From: Owenia fusiformis
Taxonomy: Eukaryota > Annelida > Polychaeta > Sabellida > Oweniidae
DNA length: 25,000 nucleotides
Direction: 5' to 3'
Assembly: GCA_903813345.2 (NCBI GenBank)
Contig: CAIIXF020000145.1
Span: 1 to 25,000, forward strand
A program made the position numbers and the translations under genes. The notes under the pieces are model-generated. The model did not search any database, was not told the origin of the DNA, and saw nothing but the letters and a program-made list of their open reading frames with translations. This document shows, one piece after another, positions 10,869 to 19,727 of this stretch. Numbering within the stretch: the first letter of the stretch is position 1; every line of letters starts with the position of its first letter.

Positions 10869-10882
10869 TTGTTCTGTTTCAG
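10869..10882 (+). promoter_or_regulatory. putative 3' splice site for the receptor's 5'-UTR/coding exon
   Basis: 'ttgttctgtttcag' followed by 'ggctgac' is a standard pyrimidine-rich acceptor ending in AG at 10881-10882. It lies 110 bp upstream of the start codon at 10993. This would make 10883 onward the first base of an exon holding the last part of the 5' UTR and the whole coding region. The upstream donor exon is not identified in the window. Confidence 0.55.
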
Positions 10883-10889
10883 GGCTGAC

Positions 10890-10909
10890 ATGTGGATATC
10901 GTGATGTGA
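10890..10909 (+). promoter_or_regulatory. two minimal upstream ORFs in the receptor leader
   Basis: If the leader starts at 10883, its first AUG (10890) opens a four-codon uORF that stops at 10902-10904. The last A of that TGA is also the first base of a second AUG (10904), which is followed directly by TGA (10907-10909), a start-stop element. No other AUG intervenes before 10993. Start-stop uORFs are known in general to stall ribosomes and reduce downstream initiation. That this one does so is an inference. Confidence 0.45.
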
Positions 10910-10992
10910 ATCTTGGCCTTACTGCACCAATTACTCGACCACACCGACATAGTTAAGGTCTCGATAGGGGGCGCAAGAAGACAACTTCCGCC

Positions 10993-12954
10993 ATGTCTCC
11001 ACGGGTCGGTTTCACAATGAGGCTGGTTGTTATAGTGATGGGGATAGTTCAAATTAGTGCATGGGACCCATGCCCCATAGGATGTCAGTGCAGCCAATAT
11101 TATAAAAAAGTCGAGTGCAAATCCCCGGGAATGCGAAAAGTTCCGAACGACATACCCGACTACACAGAAAAGTTAGTTATTGCGGATGGGAACTTTTCAT
11201 CACTGAGGAGAGAGAATTTTTCCCATTTCTTATTCCTAAGGAATCTGAAGGAATTAGAATTGAAAAATTGCAGCATTGATTTTATCGATCCCAACACGTT
11301 CGCTGATCTACCGTATCTTACATCGCTTAAATTACGTTATAATAATTTAGTGAATTTGAATTTTCTGGAGTACGTCAAAACCTCGGAATTAGCATTGGAT
11401 TTTAATCCCCTTCATCAAATAGATTTTAGTGGATTCCCAAATATGAAACATGTTCTTACTTTACATATGAACGACGCTCAGTTAGTAAGTTTGAATAAAA
11501 GCGAGCTTACCACACTTGTGAACGTAGAAAAACTCTACCTGTCTAATAATAAGATCCAGATTGCAGACGGATCCATGTTTATGCATATGACTAAATTAAG
11601 GACGCTTTCCTTGCACAATAATAGCATTCAAATGTTACCTGATTCATTCTTGGGTGTCTTCGAACGACTTGGGGAAATCTTTTTAGACGTGAATCCTTTA
11701 CACTGCAATTGTGAAATGACATGGTTTAAGGATTTCTATAAAGAATCCCAAACTTGGGCAAATGAGTTGGCGCCAAGTAATCAAAGGAGGTTAATTCAGG
11801 CCACATGTTTTACACCAATATATGGGCATCTGAATTCAATAAATAACGAAGTCATATTTAAATGTCAACGCCCGCATATGGTACTAACGACTGAGCCACA
11901 AACTACTGGCGCTGGTGAGGACTTCACGTTGACGTGCATAGCAGAAGGGGATCCCCAGCCGAGAATTATATGGACTGCTCCCGACAAGGAACAAAAGGTC
12001 ATAGAACCCTCTTCTAATCGGACTCAGTTTCATAACGTAGGAATGTGGACTATACACGACATCCCCGAAGAAAAACGAGGCCACTTTACGTGTACTGCTG
12101 AAAATAAAGCAGGAAATGCGACGTCTAGATTGTTTATTGATATCGTTCATAAAGGCCCTGTGTATCACGGGGGAGATATAGCAGGAGCAATATTCGGTAC
12201 CCTTATTATTACTATCATCATTTGTGCCATCTTGATCTTCCTGTTTATTAAATACGGGCGGATTAAGTTTACCCCCGGAAGGCCCGAGCGCGACCCGGAA
12301 ATGGTCGACCACCACACCCCTGCATTCGGCGCTGTTACTCATAATGTTCATAAGGGTAATGATACCAGGAATAGAGTCAACAGGGACGATAACGAATATA
12401 TTGACGATGAACGGACTCCTTTACGACCGAATGAGTTTGACTTAAGTCGTGAGAATACCGACGAAACGAGTCACATGCGCCCGCCAATAAATGCAGATGA
12501 CACAAAAAGCGAAGATGATAATACACTACCTTTAAAAGTAAAACTAAGTGACGACGAAACAAGATCAAATAGTATAGATTCTCTTCCAGAAAAACCAAAG
12601 GATAACTTAGATAACGTAGCCGACATTGAACTGCCTCCAAAAAATAAAGAAAATAGTCCCACGCGTGATAGTGTCCGGGACAGTGGAACATATGAGACAG
12701 TTACCCCATCCTATACCCCTCCGCCGGCGATGAATTCCCCGGAGGAAGCTGATGCACTGGACGAAACGGACGATGATACAATAAACAATAGTATCCCGCC
12801 CAGTCCCCCAAGTAGCCAACCTATATCTCCTGTTGAAGAAAATGCCAACATCTTAAAACATCGGGAGAACCCAACATATGAGACACCAGTTAGCAATAAA
12901 CACAAGGCATTGGCCACTAGTACCCCTAATCCACCGGAAATCGAACATTTATGA
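10993..12954 (+). CDS. LRR and Ig-domain single-pass transmembrane receptor (Kekkon/LRIT/AMIGO-like)
   Basis: 653 residues in one exon. The hydrophobic segment at about 9-23 is a signal peptide. An LRRNT cap follows with C27, C31, C33 and C42, then about six to seven leucine-rich repeats from 60 to 235 (clearest: LYLSNNKIQ at 181, LSLHNNSIQ at 205). The LRRCT cap has NPLHCNC with C238, C240, C272 and C291. One C2-type Ig domain spans about 296-385, with C315, W327 and C367. The transmembrane helix is at about 396-419, followed by basic stop-transfer residues, and the acidic, Ser/Pro-rich tail of about 230 residues is probably disordered. Several N-x-S/T sites lie outside the membrane. The tail holds YETV (567-570), NPTY (626-629) and a C-terminal EHL. 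Such proteins act in cell adhesion or as receptor modulators; the ligand is unknown. I chose ATG 10993 (context gccATG); ATG 11017 (M9) would give a shorter signal peptide. The exact family member is not settled. Confidence 0.93.
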   Translation: MSPRVGFTMRLVVIVMGIVQISAWDPCPIGCQCSQYYKKVECKSPGMRKVPNDIPDYTEKLVIADGNFSSLRRENFSHFLFLRNLKELELKNCSIDFIDPNTFADLPYLTSLKLRYNNLVNLNFLEYVKTSELALDFNPLHQIDFSGFPNMKHVLTLHMNDAQLVSLNKSELTTLVNVEKLYLSNNKIQIADGSMFMHMTKLRTLSLHNNSIQMLPDSFLGVFERLGEIFLDVNPLHCNCEMTWFKDFYKESQTWANELAPSNQRRLIQATCFTPIYGHLNSINNEVIFKCQRPHMVLTTEPQTTGAGEDFTLTCIAEGDPQPRIIWTAPDKEQKVIEPSSNRTQFHNVGMWTIHDIPEEKRGHFTCTAENKAGNATSRLFIDIVHKGPVYHGGDIAGAIFGTLIITIIICAILIFLFIKYGRIKFTPGRPERDPEMVDHHTPAFGAVTHNVHKGNDTRNRVNRDDNEYIDDERTPLRPNEFDLSRENTDETSHMRPPINADDTKSEDDNTLPLKVKLSDDETRSNSIDSLPEKPKDNLDNVADIELPPKNKENSPTRDSVRDSGTYETVTPSYTPPPAMNSPEEADALDETDDDTINNSIPPSPPSSQPISPVEENANILKHRENPTYETPVSNKHKALATSTPNPPEIEHL

Positions 12955-13053
12955 TGTAAATAATCACTTTTTTACAAGGTGTACATATACTTTTAGCTTG
13001 TGTATATAAATGATAAAAGTAGCTTTAAGTAGGATGATTTATGGAATGTAGTA

Positions 13054-13059
13054 AATAAA
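13054..13059 (+). terminator. candidate polyadenylation signal AATAAA for the receptor gene
   Basis: AATAAA lies 100 bp after the stop codon (12952-12954), the first such hexamer downstream. A short 3' UTR is plausible. Later A-rich hexamers exist, so the site of cleavage is not fixed. Confidence 0.45.
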
Positions 13060-13787
13060 TAGGTCAGTAGACTGTACAGTGTACATAGGTAATAAGTGAA
13101 AATGAATAAGTTATACGTGTAAGATATAAATCCTTAGACACATCAAGAATATGTTCATTAAAAGACGTGTCAATGAATCTACATTCGTCGAAATACGTAA
13201 ATTGCACTGTTCCCCTAAAGCCCAGAACTTTATTTTGATTTGTTGATAAATCGATGCATGTAATAATGAAACAAAATTTATCCAATATGATATAAAATAT
13301 AAACCAATGCCGTAAAGTAATTATTCTTATCACTACATTATTGTTCTTGCTGCTCCCAATCATTTGTTTATCTGATCACCCCTTTGATTGGTTTTCAGCC
13401 ATTACATATTTAGGACCAACTTGGACTAGGACTTTACTAAATCGGACTATATACTGTACATGTATTAAGCTGACAATATCTACGATGACATAGTTACGTA
13501 TTTGGACGGAAGTAGATATTTTGATCCCGTCTCGTTATTAGTAATTATCATACGTCAGTTTTAACATGCTTCTAAAATTATCGTTTTACGTCATTCTGTC
13601 ACGACTTCTTCACGTTAGCAATGAATATTTAGAGTGATAAAATGGAGATCAAATTTGATATTGATTGTACTACAACATTAACTGATTGATAATAAATCTA
13701 ATACCTGTACGTAGGGAATTTGAAAATTGTGAAAACGTAGCTTAATGAGCCAAAACTAATAAATTATCATTAATGAATTAGATACTA
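13060..13787. other. 3' flank of the receptor gene, no gene seen
   Basis: AT-rich sequence. The open frame on the minus strand (13064-13363) has no recognisable feature. Some of this may be a longer 3' UTR. Confidence 0.5.
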
Positions 13788-13789
13788 TA

Positions 13790-14682
13790 CAGGGTGTGCC
13801 AAAACGTCCACATTTATATTTTTGTAATATCTTTGCTGATATGTTAGAAATATCCGTAAGTTATATATCATTAGAAAGACAGTTCGTTTTCCAACAAGAT
13901 GATGTATGATTCACAAAATATGAATAGCTATTGGTGACTCCACGGTAATTTCTGTATCATGAGGTAGTAACAGTCAAAACCAAGATTTTGCTATATGTTT
14001 TGAGCTTATTGCATAATATCGCATTGCTTAATCAACACTTTTAGACTTTTACATATGACGAAAAGGTATTGGACTTGAGTGTTATTGTTTTTAAACCATT
14101 TTAAAGCCCTAAAATAATCATAGAACCTATTTTTATGCATTGTAGCTCATTATAAAGTTAGATACATTGATATTTGCTTCAAACACGTTTTGCAAGGAAA
14201 TTGAAATTTTGCCATCACCCTTATTTCCTCTTCTGGTGTCTATCATTGCATTGTCTGCCATTTAGAATGTCAGTAAGTTATATAAGTACAACATCAGTTT
14301 TCATGATAATTTTAGCCTTTAGATTATTTACCACTATCAAAATAGTAAAACAACTCAATGATATTGTATTTGTAAATCTATTTGCATTCAACAATTTTGA
14401 CCTTCTCTCATTAGAATTATATCCCTAAAGCTGACACAGGGGTTATATTTGTCTGGCCAGCTCTTAGCATTCTGTTTTCAGCAATTGGCGAATCATAATT
14501 TTGACCCCAGTGGTAATCCAAATGTTATTTTAAGACAAATACCCATTTGTGTGAAATGAATTATATATCATTTTGTTGGAAATTGAATTGTATTTGCAAT
14601 GATATATGATTTAAACATTTGTCTGTTATATTAAAAACGTTGTAGCAAACCAAAAATGTGGACGTTTTTTGGCCCACCCCTG
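13790..14682. mobile_element. 893-bp TA-flanked fold-back element (Tc1/mariner-type MITE)
   Basis: The left end CAGGGTGTGCCAAAACGTCC and the right end, read in reverse complement, CAGGGGTGGGCCAAAAAACG continue together into CCACATTT. Both are bordered by TA (13788-13789 and 14683-14684), the duplication typical of Tc1/mariner insertions. Diverged similarity extends about 145 bp inward: TTATATATCATT near 13861 against TCATATATCATT in the opposite arm, and TTTTCCAACAAGATGAT near 13888 against ATTTCCAACAAAATGAT. No transposase is encoded; the 84-codon frame inside (14174-14428) shows no DDE/D context. Probably non-autonomous. Confidence 0.87.
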
Positions 14683-14684
14683 TA

Positions 14685-15268
14685 CATACGCAAAATTATT
14701 GTATGTATTAGCGAGATATTGTGTATATGGGCGTGACCAATGATGCGTTGAAGCATGGTAAATAGTAGTCTTGCATCTGCTCCTTCTACCCCCCATATGC
14801 CTTCTATGTTACAGAACAAGTGAAATGTAAACATGTATAATGGTGGATCGAATATGCCTATGTCGGAACATACCCATCCTTCATCAACGTCTTCATTGCT
14901 TTTTCGATTCAAAGAAGTGAAATGCCCTTTGACCTACAAAAAAACCCTTCAATGGAACATACCGAAAACGTCCATTCTATTTCATATTCTGTAATGTGAA
15001 CAGTGCTCTTTTCGTGTAGTGTTTTTCAGGATATCGAATAGGTTGCCTACGCACATTATCTCATCTTAAAAATCAGAGCAAATTGCGAGTTGAAAAGCAA
15101 ATGTGTGATGACGGTATCAGAATGGATCTGTATTGCCGAATAGAAAGTCAAAATATATTCTATTCCAGTGAAAATTGTGCCAGTTTTAGAAAATGAGAAT
15201 ACTAATAACTGTACGTACTTTGCAGATTAACCCGATTTGCTATTATCTTACAACAAACATTTTGTGGA
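14685..15268. other. no gene seen
   Basis: Spacer between two TA-flanked elements. The only open frame runs on the minus strand, overlaps the end of the preceding element, and has no recognisable domain. Confidence 0.5.
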
Positions 15269-15270
15269 TA

Positions 15271-15409
15271 CACTCCCCTTTATACGTTTAGCAACTAGAA
15301 GTTTTTAAAGGATAGGATATCTCCTGCCAAAAATTATGTTCACATTCATATACATAAATAAGAGACGGAAAAGGGGGGCTTTGGGTTGCCAATGATATGG
15401 AAGAGAGTG
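15271..15409. mobile_element. 139-bp TA-flanked MITE, family CACTCCCCTYYATAMGTTTAG, copy 1
   Basis: The left end CACTCCCCTTTATACGTTTA, continuing GCAAC, is matched by the reverse complement of the right end, CACTCTCTTCCATATCATTG, continuing GCAAC. TA borders both ends (15269-15270, 15410-15411). A second copy with the same left terminus lies at 16617-16824. No coding capacity. Confidence 0.85.
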
Positions 15410-15411
15410 TA

Positions 15412-16614
15412 CAATAATGTGTTTAATATTCATGGTCAGTCTCTTACCAAGTAAATGTATTGCCCTGGGGGCTTATTGTCCTGGAAGTGTAACACATATA
15501 TTAATTACGCTGTTATTTCCGCACATGAGACATGGACTTATAGGCCCTCTTATATTTGAACGAAAAAAAAACACGTCAACTTTTGTGCGGAGTAATCTTC
15601 GTACGCTGTCTATTGTTTAGGTGTCCGTCGTATGCTGAAGTATCTTTTTGGAAAGCTTTGGACGGCTTCGAGAAGCATGCGCAAAGTTGCACTTCGGTTT
15701 GATAATACGTTTCCAATCTCTTGAATTTACAATTCACCCAACCGCAAGGCTGCGCTTAGTGGATCCGTTCATATGTGAGGAGGCTTTTACCCTTTTCAAT
15801 CATTTGATTTATTACAGTATCATCGACGCTCTTTAATTAAAAGATAATCCTTCTACCTTTGACCTGGCCCTATCCAATCAAAATAAGTCGATCAAAATTC
15901 ATTTGCTCAAATCGAAATCAAGCCACGAGATTGTATGGTTGTCAATAGAAGCTGCATCAAAACTGGATTTACTATTAGCTTATGAGGATCAGGGTATAAC
16001 AGAATATGCAAGATTCCATGATAAAAATAATCAATGCCATCAATGAGGATAAAGGGGATTTATAACTTTTGATTTTAAAAATTATTTTGAATTGGTCCGA
16101 GTAACTTATTAAGATAAAATACATTTTCAACAATTCTCAACAATCCACCAAGTACTAAAAACGGGAAAGGGAGGAGGGGGAGGCAATGCACGGTAATGGT
16201 GCAAAGGCGGCTTTTTACATTAGTGTATGCACTAAACGAAATGTTACGGGGATATTACATGGCTGTTGTTTTTGATAACTTAGGCATAGCTGTTGATTAT
16301 AGGGAAAAATTGTTCTAAAATCCACATCAATCCACATGATCGAAAATGGAATTGCATTTTACAACATACATGCATGACACATAGTAAACAGTAGACATTA
16401 ACTGTGGTTTGTTTGTACCATTGCCATTCATACATGTAGTCCTGGATGCCAGTGCCAGGAATCGAATTTTCATTCGGCTCATTTATGCCCCCCCCCCTCT
16501 CCTTACCATGCTCCCTTTCCGATATTAAAATGAGACTTGATGCAAGACAAACGATCCAATGCACCCAGCTTTGATCATTTTTGAATAATTCCGAAATGCA
16601 GATAACAAGGCTAG
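15412..16614. other. no gene seen
   Basis: Short chance open frames only. Two G- or C-rich runs occur (about 16163-16182 and 16489-16500), with a loose inverted resemblance (GGAAAGGGAG). I do not call an element from this. Confidence 0.45.
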
Positions 16615-16616
16615 TA

Positions 16617-16824
16617 CACTCCCCTCCATAAGTTTAGCAACTGAAGTTTTTCAAAGGATAGCATTTGTCTGTCAGTATTTGAATCTTAATGTTCTTCCTT
16701 AATTACAATAGTTCGGAATTTCATGACAAATTTTACGATTTTTTAATCGCCAAGATTAAACATGCTTTGAAAAGTGAACCAAGGGGGGGGTGGCTCCCAG
16801 TTGCCATACTTATGAAGGTGGGGT
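16617..16824. mobile_element. 208-bp TA-flanked MITE, same family as 15271-15409, copy 2
   Basis: The left end CACTCCCCTCCATAAGTTTA, continuing GCAACT, nearly repeats copy 1. The reverse complement of the right end starts AACCCCACCTTCATAAGTAT and also runs into GGCAACT. TA borders both ends (16615-16616, 16825-16826). Inside, TTTTCAAAGGAT near 16655 is mirrored by the reverse complement of a segment near 16763 (ACTTTTCAAAGCATG), so the arms extend with gaps. The next element begins only 21 bp further on. Confidence 0.85.
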
Positions 16825-16845
16825 TAAGTTCTTAGCGAAAATATA

Positions 16846-17180
16846 CAGGGTGACACAAAAATGCAACCCTAAAGCTGGAAAACAAGAGCTGTGTGAGAGA
16901 GTGTTCAATGCGTGAAACAGGTTTAGAAAAATACAGTTTCTGTCATTTTTGATGAATTCACTTGATTATTTGGAAAATATTGACAAAGACATATATATAT
17001 ATCTGAAGTTGCAATTCAGAGCGAATTACCGCGAGTGTACCCGTTAACGGAAACTCTGTAGCTCTCAATCCCAAGGTATAAATGCTGTATAAAGATAAAA
17101 TTGCTTCACGCATTGAACTCAATCCACGAATACCCCATTATGTTTGAAGTCATTCCAAATTTTTTTTTCTCGTCACCCTG
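16846..17180. mobile_element. 335-bp TA-flanked fold-back element
   Basis: Both termini read CAGGGTGAC, followed by A-rich sequence on each inward strand, and TA lies outside each (16844-16845, 17181-17182). A subterminal match TTCAATGCGTGAA lies at 16903-16915 and, inverted, at 17105-17117, about 60 bp from either end. Weaker symmetry continues further (ATACAG near 16932 and its inverse). Tc1/mariner-type MITE by termini and TA; no ORF. Confidence 0.87.
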
Positions 17181-17579
17181 TACTTGTTTATGAATTCGAA
17201 AATATGATATAATATGACAAGACATTCATTTTCAAATGTGTATTGACATATGTAGAACTAGTGAATCAAGGCCAGAACAATCTACTTACTTAAATATAGA
17301 CCATTCATTTGCGAAGTTATACTGAAATATAGGTCAAAAGGTCATCGGGATATATGACAAGGCCAGAACTTAATATTCGATATATACTTATATAGGACAA
17401 AAGGCCAGACATTCATTTACTTTATACTGAAACGTACAACTCTGGGCCAGAAACACCGAGTGTATTCAAAACAAACTGTATTTTTATTATTGACATATAT
17501 TTACACACAATATATTTGAAATTCTTCAGATGTATCAGCCTCTGTTCTATGCAGGATATATCATTAGAAGCTTATGTAA

Positions 17580-17697
17580 CACCTTATACTATAGCCCAGT
17601 ACTAATGCAGTATAGCTAGAAGAGTACTATTGTGCTAGAGCCAAGTGCAATTATACTATTGCTTAGTATTATTATTCTAAATCCTAGTATGATTATA
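17580..17697. repeat. degenerate ~21-bp minisatellite, left part
   Basis: Units resembling AGTACTATTATACTATAGCTT run in series (e.g. 'agtactattgtgctagagcca', 'agtgcaattatactattgctt', 'agtattattattctaaatcct') up to 17697. The series is cut in mid-unit by the element at 17698-18266 and resumes after it. Confidence 0.75.
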
Positions 17698-18266
17698 CAG
17701 GATGGTCAAAAAATGGAAACACTTACGCCATTTTCCTCATATCTTTGTCATTTCAGAAAATAACTCCCTGATATTTTACACATTTGTACATCATTTAATT
17801 TCCTACCAGCTTGCTATATTTCACGACCATCAGATTGATATATACATTGTTAGAGCACTTTAAATAACATACCTCAGTGGCCACTATTGCGCTTTCGGTA
17901 AACCTGCACTTTGTCCAGAATGTTCCTACCTGTGGGAATACGGCAAAGATAGAGTGTATGAGAATGGCCTCAGGACAATTGCAAACCTCACAAGTGAGAC
18001 CATTCGTGTCATTCAGGCCATACCTGCTGAGGAATGCATTCTGGTCATTAACAAATGTGCAGGTTTGACTACAGGGCGATGATGCCCAAACCTGAAGCAT
18101 GTTGTTCAAAGTGGTGTAAAATCATGACTATCCGTCTGATGGTCATGAAATATTGTATGGTGGTAGGAAAGTGAATAATGTACAAATGTGTAAAATGTCA
18201 GGGAGAAGTGTATTAAGATGACAAAGATATGAGGAAAATGCAGGCTTTCCATTTTTTGACCACCCT
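17698..18266. mobile_element. 569-bp element that is one full-length imperfect palindrome
   Basis: The left end CAGGATGGTCAAAAAATGG and the inverted right end AGGGTGGTCAAAAAATGG match. They continue together through CATTTTCCTCATATCTTTGT, CTCCCTGA, ATTTTACACATTTGTACAT, TTTCCTACC, GACCATCAGA and CACTTT.AA.AACATRC. With gaps they go on through AAACCTGCAC and CCAGAATG to GAATGGNCTCA / TGAGNCCATTC at the centre (about 17982, the exact midpoint). TA borders both ends (17696-17697, 18267-18268; the right terminus lacks the first C). The element thus consists of two inverted ~280-bp halves. A 104-codon frame on the minus strand (17795-18109) has a Cys-rich stretch, discussed in the findings. No transposase. 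Confidence 0.9.
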
Positions 18267-18440
18267 TACTCTACCATAGTACTATTATACCATAGCTTAG
18301 AACCATTTTGCTATAGCACAGTATAATTATACGAAAGTCAGGTACTTTTGTACGATAGCTAAGTACGATTGTACTATTGCTTAGTACTATTACACTATAC
18401 TAAACCATGGTATGAGTCTATAGCCTAGTTTGATCGTACT
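18267..18440. repeat. degenerate ~21-bp minisatellite, right part
   Basis: Continuation of the array seen at 17580-17697: units 'agtactattataccatagctt', 'agaaccattttgctatagcac', 'agtataattatacgaaagtc', 'aggtacttttgtacgatagct', 'agtacgattgtactattgctt', 'agtactattacactatactaa'. Period 20-23 bp, strongly diverged, hence old compared with the inserted element. Confidence 0.78.
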
Positions 18441-19727
18441 GCAGATATAACCAGGTGCCATAAATGGCTCATTGTCATACTACTATATAGACTCTATAAA
18501 GAAGGGAATTGCAAACATGTTTTTTTTAGGCCCATGGTCTACAATGTAGAGTAATACATTTTAAATCAAACAAAACAACATCGGAATTTCTGTTAAGTAC
18601 GTCATATGCAGTTTTAAATATACTAAAAGTGTGTGAATGATTATAATATTATGTCACGCCGAAAGAGTAAATACGAATATATAAAGAGGAAATGAATTGT
18701 ATTTGCAAAATTACAAATTATTTACGAAGCTTTATAATATTTAACCCCACAATTTGAAACCAGCTTACAAAAATCATTAATTTCATTTGGTTTAGTAGCC
18801 TTGATATAGTCACTGTCCAATAACCTTCAAAATTAAACAAATTGAAAGACTTAAAAACTGATACAATATAAACAGTGTAGCCACTCAGTAAAATTACGAT
18901 TTCTCTGCACCCTGATGTTCAATCAAGATCGTTTGAGTATCTCTGTGTTCCTGACACGTTTGGGCATCCGGGAATGACGTACATGTGAAATTGCATGACC
19001 GAATCTGCCCCATTTCTCAAGCTAATAATTCCAAACGGTTTAATGTTGACTCTATATACACTTTTATTTTAACAATATAACAATATATTTTAATAATATC
19101 TTATTTGAAATTAAACGAGACTTACCGAACGAGCAAAAAATATATTAACTTTTCATTTCTCTGAAAATTGCCCAGATTACAAAATGCCAATATAGTTCCA
19201 ATGATGTTGCTTACGAATTTATAAAATATAGTGTGTTTTTGCAATGCAAGAAAAAATCATCGCCACGAATATTTTAATTTTGCATTTTTTGAAATATCAG
19301 TTATCGTATATTGACCGATTTACAAAAATCACCGCTTTTAGTGGTTAAACATGTAATTCTCTTGAAATCTCATTAAACGTGCAACTTCAGTAAGATTTCA
19401 AAGCTATAGTAAATGGCTGTTTGAGCGAAACGACCCCACGATGACCGCACTAGACTCTCCTGAGTACTAGATATAGTACATACCCTATTGAGTTTGAGGC
19501 AGAAAAAACGCAACTTTTGTCTTCGCCATAAAAAAGCTTTACAGTACACTGTTTTTGTTTTCTTTCTGGTAAATCACTGGGCTAAAACGCTGGCTTGTGT
19601 TTTTAATGGTCATTCTCAATGGTGTTTCTTGCCCTACATAATTAAAGATATGGTTATTCTCAGATAAATGGTATTTCTAGTCATAACCTACTGGACTAAA
19701 AATCACTGAATGGCGCAGAAGGGAATG
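18441..19727. other. no gene seen
   Basis: AT-rich DNA with no open frame of interest, no tandem array and no inverted-repeat element that I could recognise. Confidence 0.5.

Noticed and set aside
11884-12917. Several minus-strand frames of 63-155 codons opposite the receptor gene
   Set aside because: They are antisense to a clearly coding sequence with domain-level support; their translations have no recognisable features.
14174-14428. 84-codon frame inside the 893-bp element as a transposase remnant
   Set aside because: Hydrophobic translation without any DDE/D-type or helix-turn-helix signal.
16163-16515. Inverted element bounded by GGAAAGGGAG-rich and CTCCCTTTCC-rich runs
   Set aside because: The match is mostly low-complexity G/C runs, with no extension beyond 10 bp and no TA or 8-bp duplication.
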